This document shows positions 41,371 through 49,714 of a stretch of DNA of 62,347 nucleotides, piece by piece (position 1 is the first letter of the stretch; the number at the start of each line of letters is the position of its first letter). The translations under genes were made by a program, and so were the position numbers. The stretch comes from Polyangiaceae bacterium (lineage in GTDB: Bacteria; Myxococcota_A; Polyangia; Polyangiales; Polyangiaceae). The DNA is taken from positions 1 through 62,347 of the forward strand of contig CANJMI010000025.1 of assembly GCA_947475525.1 (NCBI GenBank), given 5' to 3'. The notes under the pieces were generated by a model. The model was given only the letters and a program-made list of their open reading frames with translations, was not told the DNA's origin and ran no database searches.

Positions 41371-42453
41371 TCAGAACTGGGCGAGGAATCGCGGGTCGTT
41401 CTCGAAGAGGTGCTTGATGCTCGGGATCCCGTACCGAAGCATGGCGATCCGCTCGATGCCGAAGCCGAAGGCGTAACCACGGTACCGTTCGGGGTCGATC
41501 CCGCAGTGGCGCAGCACGTCGGGGTGAATCATCCCGCAGCCGAGGACTTCGACCCAGCCCGTCGTCTTGCAGACGCGGCAGGTGGCGCGCGTGCCGGCGG
41601 CTTCTGAACAGAACACGCAGCCTATGTCGACTTCCGCGCCGGGTTCGACGAACGGAAAGTAGCTAGGGCGGAATCGCACGGGCGTCCCTGGGCCGTAGAG
41701 GCCTTCGGCGAACGCGGCGAGCACCCCTTTCAGGTCGGCCATGCTGACCTGCTCATCGACCAGAAAGCCTTCGATCTGGTGGAACATCGGCGAGTGCGTG
41801 ATGTCGTCGTCGCGGCGGTATACCGGGCCAGCGCTGACGACCGCCATCGGTGGGGTGCGCGTGCTCATCACCCGGACCTGGGTGTTGGAGGTGTGCGTGC
41901 GCAGGAGCACACGGGCGTCCTTGGGTGCGCCATCGACGCCGACCCAAAACGTATCCTGCATGTCGGTGGCGGGGTGATCAGGCGGGAAGGCGAGCTTGGT
42001 GAAGTTGTTCTCCTCGAGCTCGACCTCGGGACCCTCGACGACCTCGAAGCCGAGATCGCGAAAAATCGTCAGCAAATCATCGCGCGTTTGGAGGACGGGG
42101 TGCAGGTGGCCGCGCCCGACTGGCAAGCGCCCCGGCAACGTGAGGTCATAGGGCCGCGCGTGCAGCTCGGCATCCCGCGAGGCGCGGTGGAGGTCGGCGA
42201 GGCGCTGCTCGAAGGTGCGCTCGACCTGGTCTTTGAAGGCGTTGACCTTCGCGCCGGCCTCGGGGCGACGATCCGCGGGGACGTCGCGCATCAGCCCCAT
42301 GACCCGCGTCAGCGAGCCCTGTTTCTTGCCGAGCACCTTCGCGTACTCGTCGCGGAGGGATATCTCGTTCGACGCCGTCGCGAATGCGTCACGGTAAGCA
42401 TCGCCGAGTTCGGCGAGGCCCCGTTCGATCGCAGCGACGGCGTCTTCGGTCAC
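41371..42453 (-). CDS. pheS: Phenylalanine--tRNA ligase alpha subunit
   Basis: PheS is the catalytic subunit of phenylalanyl-tRNA synthetase. The 360 residues have an N-terminal coiled coil, class II motif 2 (VYRRDDDITHSPMFHQIEG) and motif 3 (YAFGFGIERIAMLRYGI), and the normal ending NDPRFLAQF. A CxxC-x9-CxxC zinc-ribbon-like element (CVFC...CRVC) sits before the last motif, as in several other bacteria. It follows rplT by 27 bp. The beta-subunit gene pheT, usually directly downstream, is not there. Confidence 0.98.
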   Translation of the reverse strand: MTEDAVAAIERGLAELGDAYRDAFATASNEISLRDEYAKVLGKKQGSLTRVMGLMRDVPADRRPEAGAKVNAFKDQVERTFEQRLADLHRASRDAELHARPYDLTLPGRLPVGRGHLHPVLQTRDDLLTIFRDLGFEVVEGPEVELEENNFTKLAFPPDHPATDMQDTFWVGVDGAPKDARVLLRTHTSNTQVRVMSTRTPPMAVVSAGPVYRRDDDITHSPMFHQIEGFLVDEQVSMADLKGVLAAFAEGLYGPGTPVRFRPSYFPFVEPGAEVDIGCVFCSEAAGTRATCRVCKTTGWVEVLGCGMIHPDVLRHCGIDPERYRGYAFGFGIERIAMLRYGIPSIKHLFENDPRFLAQF

Positions 42454-42480
42454 GGTCCGACGGCTACTTGGTACCGACGC

Positions 42481-42825
42481 TCAGCTTGCCGCGGAGACAA
42501 CGGCCGTGAAAGCCGCTGGGTCGTGGATGGCGATGTCCGAGAGCACCTTGCGGTCCAGCGTAATGCCAGCCACTTTGAGCGAGTGGATGAGCTTGCCGTA
42601 GCTGAGCCCGTTGAGACGAGCTGCGGCGTTGATGCGCGTGATCCACAGGCGGCGGAAGTCACGCTTGCGCAGCTTGCGGCCGATGTATGCGTAGACCCAA
42701 GACTTGCGAAGGACCTCGACGGCCTGGCGGTAGCGATTCTTACGCCCACCCCAGAAGCCTTCGGTCTGCTGCAAGACTCGGTTGCGACGACGACGTGCCT
42801 TAAACCCGCGCTTTACGCGTGCCAT
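42481..42825 (-). CDS. rplT: 50S ribosomal protein L20
   Basis: This 114-residue basic protein binds 23S rRNA and is needed early in 50S assembly. Family sequences are MARVKRGFKARRRRNRVL, GRKLRKRDFRRLWITRI and AARLNGLSYGKLIHSL. It lies 55 bp after rpmI and just before pheS, the usual order. In other bacteria L20 represses its own operon through the mRNA leader; that is not tested here. Confidence 0.98.
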   Translation of the reverse strand: MARVKRGFKARRRRNRVLQQTEGFWGGRKNRYRQAVEVLRKSWVYAYIGRKLRKRDFRRLWITRINAAARLNGLSYGKLIHSLKVAGITLDRKVLSDIAIHDPAAFTAVVSAAS

Positions 42826-42880
42826 GTATCAATTCCTCCGGTGCATTCTGTTCGAGTGGCTGAAAGATCAGTGCCTGGTA

Positions 42881-43087
42881 TCAGGCGTACGGGAGAAGAC
42901 GCTTGATGCGCTTCTCGTGGTCGCCGTGAACCATGCCGTTGGCCCGGAGCCCGCGGTTTCGCTTGCGCGACTTGTTCCACATTCCGTGGGAGTGGCCGCA
43001 CTTCGAACGCCGCACGCGCCCGCTAGCGCTCACGCGGAAGCGTTTGGCCGCCGCGCGGTTCGTCTTGACCTTGATCTTCTTCGCCAT
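42881..43087 (-). CDS. rpmI: 50S ribosomal protein L35
   Basis: This 68-residue basic protein begins MAKKIKVKTNRAAAKRF and ends RANGMVHGDHEKRIKRLLPYA, typical of L35. ATG 43087 is the family start; the longer open frame upstream is out of family. It heads the rpmI-rplT-pheS cluster. The infC gene normally found upstream is absent; the next gene upstream is a divergent aldo/keto reductase 185 bp away. Confidence 0.97.
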   Translation of the reverse strand: MAKKIKVKTNRAAAKRFRVSASGRVRRSKCGHSHGMWNKSRKRNRGLRANGMVHGDHEKRIKRLLPYA

Positions 43088-43272
43088 GACCTGAACTCGT
43101 GCACAATCTCGCTTCCGCCGGCCGCCACCCGACCATCGGGATGGCTGTCTGTGCCGTTGAAATGCGAGGGGACGCGCTTGATACTGCTTCGGCTTGGGGC
43201 TGTCAAGGCGACGTCCTTTTGGGCTTTGAAAAGTGCTCTCGCGTGGGCGCCGAGCGGTGCTACTTAGTAGTG

Positions 43273-44211
43273 ATGCGCACGCGGCGGTTCGGACGGCTAG
43301 GCTTCGTAGCGTCGGAGCTCTCACTCGGGACGTGGGGGCTCTCGGGGGAGGCGTATGGGGCCGTTTACGAGACGGAACTCGAACGCATCGTTGAGCTCGC
43401 GCAGGAGCTCGGCGTCACGTTGTTCGAGACGGCCGACGTCTACGGCGGTGGGGCGATGGAGAAGCTCCTCGGCGATACGCTCGACCTCCGGACGACCCAG
43501 GTCGTCACGAAACTTGGGACGGTTCGCGAAGCGCCTGCCCGCAAGTGTTTCGATGCGGCCTACTTGAAGGATGCGCTGGCGCGGTCCCATGACCGATTGA
43601 AGCGCGAGACGATCGACGTGGTCCTTTTGCACAATCCGGGCGTGCAAGTCCTCCGCGAGGGTGACGCGATTCCGTTCCTGCGCGAGGAGCAACACGCCGG
43701 ACGCATCGTGGGGTGGGGCGTCAGTGCGGGGAGCCCGGAGGTGGCGCGAGCCGCCCTCGACCAATCCGCGGACGTACTCGAGCTCGCGTACAACTTGTTT
43801 ACCGCTAAGGCGCTGCATGAACTCGCCGACCGAATCGCTCAAACGGACACGGCGGTCCTCGCGCGTTCGGTCCTCGCCCATGGCCTCCTCGTCGGGCATT
43901 GGTCACCGAACAAGACGTTTTTCCCTCACGATCACCGCAGCGCCCGTTGGACGCCGGATGCCCTGAAATACCGCATAAGCCAGCTCCAAGCGGTGCGCCA
44001 GATGGTCGGTGGGGAGGTCTTGACGATGCGCGGAGCCGCGTTACGGTTCGTGCTCTCGAATCAGGTTGTCAGCTCGGCCGTACTCGGAGTTCGCTCGCAG
44101 ACGCAGCTGCGGCAGCTCGTTCGAGAAGTTGGCGAAGGCCCCGGCTATCTGCCCGACGATGTGTTGTCGGCACTGCCCGAGTGGCTCCAGAAGGCCGGCG
44201 TCGAGTTGTGA
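43273..44211 (+). CDS. Aldo/keto reductase family protein
   Basis: ATG 43273 gives a 312-residue NAD(P)H-dependent (beta/alpha)8-barrel oxidoreductase. The catalytic set includes Tyr in FETADVYGGG, Lys in VVTKLG (about 80) and His in VVLLHNPG (about 120); the usual Asp is replaced by Glu (FETA rather than FDTA). The C-terminal part has the cofactor-binding LSNQVVSSAVLGVRS segment. The substrate is unknown. The next gene starts in a GTGA overlap, so they are co-translated. Confidence 0.92.
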   Translation: MRTRRFGRLGFVASELSLGTWGLSGEAYGAVYETELERIVELAQELGVTLFETADVYGGGAMEKLLGDTLDLRTTQVVTKLGTVREAPARKCFDAAYLKDALARSHDRLKRETIDVVLLHNPGVQVLREGDAIPFLREEQHAGRIVGWGVSAGSPEVARAALDQSADVLELAYNLFTAKALHELADRIAQTDTAVLARSVLAHGLLVGHWSPNKTFFPHDHRSARWTPDALKYRISQLQAVRQMVGGEVLTMRGAALRFVLSNQVVSSAVLGVRSQTQLRQLVREVGEGPGYLPDDVLSALPEWLQKAGVEL

Positions 44212-45083
44212 CTGGCGTGCTGATTACGGCGGACGCGCAGCTCGAGTCGATGATCCTCGTCGCGCGGGAGGCAGCGAAGCGCGCGGCCGAATGCTACGCA
44301 GAGCACCTTCGCAGCGGAATCGAGGTCGAGGAGAAGTCGCCCGGGGATCCCGTGACCCGCGTGGATCGCGAGCTCGATGCGTTCATCTCGGGGGAGCTGC
44401 GCGAGCGGTTTCCCGAGGCTGGGCTCGTCGGTGAAGAGAGTGTTCCGTCGGGCGATGCGCTTGCCGCCGAGCTTGCACGTGACGACGTGTTCTTTGTTGA
44501 CCCGATCGACGGCACGCGTGAATTTGTAGCAAAAAACGGCGAATTCGCTGTGATGATCGGGCTTGCGCGCTGCGGGCGAGCGTCCGCGGGAGTGGTCGCG
44601 TTACCGAGCGAAGGCTTGATCTTCGCCGGCCGGATCGGGCAGCGCGCGTTCGTTGAGGCTCGCGACGGTTCGCGGCGGTTCGCGGTCGTCAGCCCCGCTG
44701 CACGATTCGAAGAGGCACGCATGGTGGTGTCTCGGTCGCACGAGCCGGCGCTCGTCGGACCGTTGCGGCGGCGGCTCGGGATCGGGAAGTTTATCCCGTG
44801 TGGATCCGTCGGCGTGAAGGTCGCGCGATTGGTCGAAGGCAACGCGGAATTGTACGTCCACGGAGGGCACGGGCTCTCCTTATGGGACACGTGCGCGCCT
44901 GAGGCTGTTCTCGGCGCGGCAGGGGGCCGTCTCAGCGATCTCGACGGCCGCGCGCTCGATTACCGCGGGCCTACGGGCCTGACGCGCGGACTTGTCGCAT
45001 CCAATGGTGCGCTCCATCCTGGCGTGATGTCGGCGCTCGCGTGGGCGGAGCGTGAGGTGCGGCGCGTCGAACGCTCGAGCTGA
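44208..45083 (+). CDS. Inositol-monophosphatase-family phosphatase, CysQ-like
   Basis: The 291 residues carry the metal-site motifs of the family: GLVGEESVP (about 65-73), DPIDGTREF, and the late WDTCAPEAVLGAAGG. The last resembles CysQ, which hydrolyses 3'-phosphoadenosine 5'-phosphate made during sulfate use, more than inositol monophosphatase. The exact substrate is not certain. GTG 44208 overlaps the aldo/keto reductase stop by 4 nt, so the pair is an operon. Confidence 0.9.
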   Translation: MTGVLITADAQLESMILVAREAAKRAAECYAEHLRSGIEVEEKSPGDPVTRVDRELDAFISGELRERFPEAGLVGEESVPSGDALAAELARDDVFFVDPIDGTREFVAKNGEFAVMIGLARCGRASAGVVALPSEGLIFAGRIGQRAFVEARDGSRRFAVVSPAARFEEARMVVSRSHEPALVGPLRRRLGIGKFIPCGSVGVKVARLVEGNAELYVHGGHGLSLWDTCAPEAVLGAAGGRLSDLDGRALDYRGPTGLTRGLVASNGALHPGVMSALAWAEREVRRVERSS

Positions 45084-45224
45084 CGTTTCGCGTTCGGCCG
45101 GCTGCCTACGCCTGATACGCGCCCGGCTAGCCGTTTGACTCCGCCCGGCGCTCGGGCTTACCGTGCGCCCGCCTCCCACGGCACGCGTGGTTGAGCATTC
45201 GTTGAAGAAAGAAGGAGTCAAGTC

Positions 45225-47006
45225 ATGGTGAAGGTGCTTCGAATCGGCACGATTGTGCGAGCGTTGATGACGGGGATCGTCACGACGTCGGCAGTGCTTG
45301 CAACCGGCTCGGTCGTTGTCGGTTGCGCGGACGAACAGGCCGCGAGCACGCACGTGAAGCGCCTCTCGGACCCCATCAAGCGCACCTCGTCGGTGGAACG
45401 CTTGATCCAGATGTTCAACGACAAGATGAATGCCGACAAGCAGGACCGAAACGGTGCGAACGTCAAGCCGCTCCTCGACGTCATCCTGCCGCCGCTGGCC
45501 GAGCTCTCGGAAAAGGGCGACCTCGATCAAAAGACCCAAGGACAGCTCTTGCAGATGCTCGCGGACACCCGCGACCCTCGTGCGATGAATGCGTTGGTCA
45601 AGGCGGTCGACTCGTACAAAATGGACGATAAGCGTCCCGAGGAATTCGACGCGAACATGAACACCGTCGTCCGCTCGCTCGGCGAGATGAAGGCGACCGC
45701 GGCGAGCGCGGCGCTCCTCAAGCTCTTTTCGTCGATGCACTACTCGTGGCCGAAGGCGCAGAACAAGACGTTCGGCCGAACGCTGCAGGACGCGATGATC
45801 GCCATCAACGATCCGACCTGGGAGGAGGGGCTCATCAGGCACATCGAGACGCCGATCAAGACCTTCAGCAACAAAGAGGCCCGCTCGATCGCCGATCAAA
45901 TGTACTGGCAGACGGTCTCGGCGCTGATCCTCGGCAACATCAAATCGCAGAAGGCGGTGCCTTCGCTTATCAAGGTTGTCCTCTCGCCGTTCAAGGGCGC
46001 CGTGGGAGTGACCGCGATAAGCGCGCTCATCAAGGTTGGCAAGCCGTCGATCGACGCGGGCGTGAAACTACTCGCCGGTCAGAGCCCGGACCTGGCGAAA
46101 TACGCCGAGGAGGAGTTTCTTCGCGCCCTCGAGGACAAGGGTGAGAAGGTCGACGACAAAAAGAAGGCCGATGCAAAGAAGGCCTACCTCGACAACGCCG
46201 TCATCATCGTGAGCAACATCGGCCGCGTGGAGTGCATCGCGCCGATGCTCGCCCAACTCGAGAAAGGCGACGAGACGAGCAACGCCGTCATCGCCCGCGA
46301 GCTCTACAAGCTCCCGAAGGATCCAAGTGTTACCGCGGCGTTCAAAAAGGTGTGGGAAGCGACCAAGCTCGACGCGACCATTCCGCCCGGCGCGAACGCG
46401 AAGCAGGCGCTCACGGAGTCTACCGGCAACTTTGCGGACCCAGAGCTTGCCGGGGCGATTGGCTTGCTCGCGCTCGACCTCAAGGTCGGTGAGGCGGCGG
46501 ACATCGCGGACATTCAGGAGGCCGCTCTCACCATGCTGATGAAGGTGGGCGGCCCCGCGCAACTCGACCTCATCGAGAAGCTCGTGTTGAAGCAACGCGA
46601 CGGCGCGAACATTGGCAAGGCTTACGAAAAAGAGCTCACGATCGTTCGCAATCTGATCAAAGAGTGCGGTGACAACGGCGCGATGTGGCTGAAGAAGCTC
46701 GGGAGCCCGGAGGCGCAGAAAGACTCCGGCTTCGTCGGAATCAAGTCGGCGTACATGGCGGCGGGGTTCGGCGGCGAAGCGATTCGCACGCAGCTCGTCG
46801 ATCTGCGTCTGACGACCTCGAACGCGGCGGTGGCTTTCACGATCGAGTCGATGATCGATAGGCTTGCGCCCAAAGGCGATAAGGCCACGGTCGAGACGCT
46901 TCAGACCTACCTGGACAAGGCCCTCTCGTCGAAAGACGATCAGCGGGTAAGCTCGGTGTCGAATCTGAAGACGGTGGTGAATCGTCTGCGCGCTCGCGGT
47001 CAGTGA
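45225..47006 (+). CDS. HEAT-repeat lipoprotein
   Basis: This 593-residue exported protein has a signal with lipobox VVGC (Cys 34). The rest is made of helical hairpins: ATAASAALLKLFS, QKAVPSLIKVVLSP, RVECIAPMLAQLEKG and AALTMLMKVGGPAQL, a HEAT-like pattern. HEAT solenoids usually bind proteins; no enzyme motif was seen. A strong ribosome site (AAGGAG) precedes ATG 45225, and a hairpin with a T-run ends the transcript after 47006. It is likely a single-gene unit. The next gene also encodes a HEAT lipoprotein. Confidence 0.8.
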   Translation: MVKVLRIGTIVRALMTGIVTTSAVLATGSVVVGCADEQAASTHVKRLSDPIKRTSSVERLIQMFNDKMNADKQDRNGANVKPLLDVILPPLAELSEKGDLDQKTQGQLLQMLADTRDPRAMNALVKAVDSYKMDDKRPEEFDANMNTVVRSLGEMKATAASAALLKLFSSMHYSWPKAQNKTFGRTLQDAMIAINDPTWEEGLIRHIETPIKTFSNKEARSIADQMYWQTVSALILGNIKSQKAVPSLIKVVLSPFKGAVGVTAISALIKVGKPSIDAGVKLLAGQSPDLAKYAEEEFLRALEDKGEKVDDKKKADAKKAYLDNAVIIVSNIGRVECIAPMLAQLEKGDETSNAVIARELYKLPKDPSVTAAFKKVWEATKLDATIPPGANAKQALTESTGNFADPELAGAIGLLALDLKVGEAADIADIQEAALTMLMKVGGPAQLDLIEKLVLKQRDGANIGKAYEKELTIVRNLIKECGDNGAMWLKKLGSPEAQKDSGFVGIKSAYMAAGFGGEAIRTQLVDLRLTTSNAAVAFTIESMIDRLAPKGDKATVETLQTYLDKALSSKDDQRVSSVSNLKTVVNRLRARGQ

Positions 47007-47038
47007 GTGACGGCTGCCGCTCATGCGGTCGCGCGTGC

Positions 47039-47076
47039 AAGGCTGCCTCCAATCGGGGCGGCCTTTGCCGTTTTTT
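47039..47076 (+). terminator. Rho-independent terminator after the HEAT lipoprotein gene
   Basis: AAGGCTGCC (47039-47047) pairs with GGCGGCCTT (47057-47065) around a 9-nt loop, with one G-T wobble. A six-T run follows at 47071-47076. It lies 33 bp after the stop of the 45225 gene on the same strand. Confidence 0.8.
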
Positions 47077-47182
47077 GCGGTCCGACCTTCGGCGGCGAGG
47101 ACTTCACACACCGACACGGAGTGCGTTCCGGCACGCCTGCGGGCATGGCTCGCGTGTCGAATTCGCGGTAGCGTCCCGTCCC

Positions 47183-48616
47183 ATGACGCGCCTCGTTCGG
47201 GCCAGTTTTCTTATGTCCGGCCTCCTCGCGGCTACGGGGTGCACGTCGACGTTGGTCCGCGCGGCCGGGGGGGAATCGACCGAGGTCTTTCGCGCGATCC
47301 TCGGCGCAACGCCGGGGCGGGAGATCTCCCCGCGGGAAGCTACGCGAATCGCGATCGCGCGCGCGGGAGTTGAGCTTCGCGAGGCCAAAGGCGAGGCGGG
47401 CGTCGCCGTCGTTCGGGCGCTCGCTCCGTGTGCCTCGGCGCTCGCGGGGCCGCTTCGCGAACGGGCAAAACTTCGTGACGAGGTGGGGGCGCTCGCAGCG
47501 GAGAGTTTACTCGACGCCGGTGTTGCGGACCCGATGGAGTACGCCGCGAATGCAGCAAGTGAGGACCCCGCTTGGCGGGCCGTCGGCGCGCGCGCGATGA
47601 CACTGGGCGACGATGGCGCGGCGCCGCCTCCATGCGAGCTTGGTTGGAACGAGTGCAGTCGCAGCGGTGCCTCCCGTGCGGGGCGCGCGGCCAACGTTCG
47701 CAACGCCGCGCTTCTCGACGGGCATGCCAACGTGCGGCGTGCCGCGCTGCGGGCTGCGGCGGATGCGGCCGATCCGCGCGACGTGCCAGCATTGCTCGAT
47801 GCCTCCCGTCGCGATCCGGACGCGGAGGCGCGGAGCCTTGCGATTGCGGCGCTGGGGAAAACAGCGAGTGTCGAAGCGGTGCTCGGTCTTGCGGACTCGT
47901 GGCCGCATGCAACCGAAGATGAGCGCGTGGCGATCGTTCACGCTTGGGCCGCGTCGCTGAAGCGCGAAGGTCGCGCGCTGTGCGGGGCAGGCGTCGAGAC
48001 GGTCGGGTGCGTCGCGTTCCGCGAGCTCTGGCGTGGAGTGGAAGCGGCGGTCGGCAAGCCGTCCCTCGTAGCTGCGCTCGAGCTCGTCGCGTCGACGGCC
48101 GGCGAAACACCGGCGCATCCTTTGTTCGTTTCCGCAGTCGGAATTGCCTTCAATGCGATCGAACGCGCGATTGACGAAGGACCGCCGGCTCTCCGCGTCG
48201 TCGCCATCGAGCGGGCACCGCTCAACCATGCCGTCTTGCTCGAGGCGGTGGTCGCGGCGGGGCTTTCGGAAGACTCCGCGGTTGCCGTGGCGGCGCTCGC
48301 TCGCCTGGCCGCGGACGACACGCCCGTGTCGCCGGCCGAACGTAAGGCCGCCCGCGAATCGCTTCGCGAGCGTGCAGGCCGTGACGACGCGTGTGCCCCA
48401 CTGGCCGTCGAGGCACTGGTCCGAATGCGAGATTCCTCGGTCAAACCGCGTGTCTTTCGCGACGCGTCGTCGAAGGACGCCGAGGACCGGCGTGCGGCTG
48501 CGGCGGGGCTCGCGCGGATCGGCGCTACGTCCGAGGCGCTCGCTCTCACAACCGACGCCGACGCGACGGTCCGGGCCCACGCGATATGTTCGGTGCTCCG
48601 CAGCGGGGCACGCTGA
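47183..48616 (+). CDS. Second HEAT-repeat lipoprotein
   Basis: ATG 47183 starts a 477-residue lipoprotein with lipobox LAATGC (Cys 20). Repeats such as NVRRAALRAAADAADP and DPDAEARSLAIAALGKTAS are typical of HEAT/PBS-type units, with a charged C-terminal half including KDAEDRRAAAAGLARIGAT. The upstream open frame was discarded as non-coding. It shares one base with the start of the BMP-family gene that follows (stop TGA then ATG as TGATG), so the two are co-translated. Its role is unknown. Confidence 0.8.
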   Translation: MTRLVRASFLMSGLLAATGCTSTLVRAAGGESTEVFRAILGATPGREISPREATRIAIARAGVELREAKGEAGVAVVRALAPCASALAGPLRERAKLRDEVGALAAESLLDAGVADPMEYAANAASEDPAWRAVGARAMTLGDDGAAPPPCELGWNECSRSGASRAGRAANVRNAALLDGHANVRRAALRAAADAADPRDVPALLDASRRDPDAEARSLAIAALGKTASVEAVLGLADSWPHATEDERVAIVHAWAASLKREGRALCGAGVETVGCVAFRELWRGVEAAVGKPSLVAALELVASTAGETPAHPLFVSAVGIAFNAIERAIDEGPPALRVVAIERAPLNHAVLLEAVVAAGLSEDSAVAVAALARLAADDTPVSPAERKAARESLRERAGRDDACAPLAVEALVRMRDSSVKPRVFRDASSKDAEDRRAAAAGLARIGATSEALALTTDADATVRAHAICSVLRSGAR

Positions 48617-49641
48617 TGCGCCTCGTGCACGCTACCGTTGCGGCTGTCGTTCTTGCGCTCTCGACGCTCGCGTTGCCGGCTTCCGCGCCTCCGCCGCCAG
48701 TTCACGGCGCGTTGTCCCACATTCGCGTCGGCCTCGTCTTCGATGTCGGCGGGCGCGGCGACAAGAGCTTCAATGACGCCGCCTTCGAAGGTATCGACCG
48801 CGCGCGTCGAGAGCTCGGCATCGTGATGGAGATGCTCGAGCCTTCGGGGGCCGAGGATCGTGAAGCGGCATTGCGCCTCTTTGCCGCGCGTGGTTTTGAC
48901 CTCGTGGTCGGAGTGGGCTTCATTTTTTCGGCCGACATCAATGTCGTTGCGCGCGATTTTCCGAGCGCGAAGTTCGCGTGTGTCGACTACGCGCCTCCAC
49001 GCGACGGCAACATTCCGCAGAACCTCAGGGGCCTAAGCTTCCGCGAAGAAGAGGGCTCCTTCTTGGTCGGCGTCGTCGCGGGTTCCCAGACCTCCTCCCG
49101 TCAAGTCGGCTTCGTCGGCGGGATGGACATCCCGCTTATCCACCGGTTCGAGCTCGGCTATCGGGCGGGCGTGCTCGCGGTGTGTCCCGACTGCCGCGTT
49201 CACGTCACGTACGCAGGAACGACGCCCGACGCGTTCCGCGATCCTGCGCGGGGCGAGGCCATCGCGACAAGCCAAATCAGCGCGGGCGCGGACATCCTCT
49301 ACCACGCGGCCGGGATGACCGGGCACGGCGTCTTCGAGGCGGCCCACGACCTCGGTGCGAAGGCGATCGGGGTCGATAGCGATCAGTACGATGAGATGCC
49401 GGGGACGGTGCTCACCAGCATGGTCAAGCGTGTGGATGTGGCGGTCTACGACGCAATTTCTTCGACCGCGCAAGGAGCCTTTCGCGCCGGCATGACCTCC
49501 TTCGGCGTTGCCGACGGCGGCATTGGGTACGTCAGCGAGGGACCCCATGCCCTCGGGATTTTGGCCGAGACTCGCGTGAAGGTCGCCGAGTTCGCCGGGC
49601 GGATTGAAAGCGGGGCCGTTCGCGTTCCATCCGTGAAGTGA
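48616..49641 (+). CDS. BMP-family (PnrA/Med-like) substrate-binding protein
   Basis: The 341 residues begin with a Sec signal (VAAVVLALSTLALPASA) without a lipobox. They match the BMP/PnrA family of purine- or riboflavin-type binding proteins: VGLVFDVGGRGDKSFND, VGFVGGMDIPLIHRFE and GADILYHAAGMTGHGVFE. The start is joined to the HEAT lipoprotein by TGATG. No permease or ATPase gene is near, so it could be an orphan binding protein or a sensor component. Confidence 0.9.
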   Translation: MRLVHATVAAVVLALSTLALPASAPPPPVHGALSHIRVGLVFDVGGRGDKSFNDAAFEGIDRARRELGIVMEMLEPSGAEDREAALRLFAARGFDLVVGVGFIFSADINVVARDFPSAKFACVDYAPPRDGNIPQNLRGLSFREEEGSFLVGVVAGSQTSSRQVGFVGGMDIPLIHRFELGYRAGVLAVCPDCRVHVTYAGTTPDAFRDPARGEAIATSQISAGADILYHAAGMTGHGVFEAAHDLGAKAIGVDSDQYDEMPGTVLTSMVKRVDVAVYDAISSTAQGAFRAGMTSFGVADGGIGYVSEGPHALGILAETRVKVAEFAGRIESGAVRVPSVK

Positions 49642-49714
49642 CGGCTGCCGGCGCTTCGCGTATCGTGAGACACGAGCGGGGGCCCCTTCGGTCTTCGTCT
49701 TCTCGGAGGTTCAC

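Noticed and set aside
41300-41372. A short strand-like peptide frame just after pheS
   Set aside because: It overlaps the pheS end in another frame and lacks a start; pheS itself ends in the normal way.
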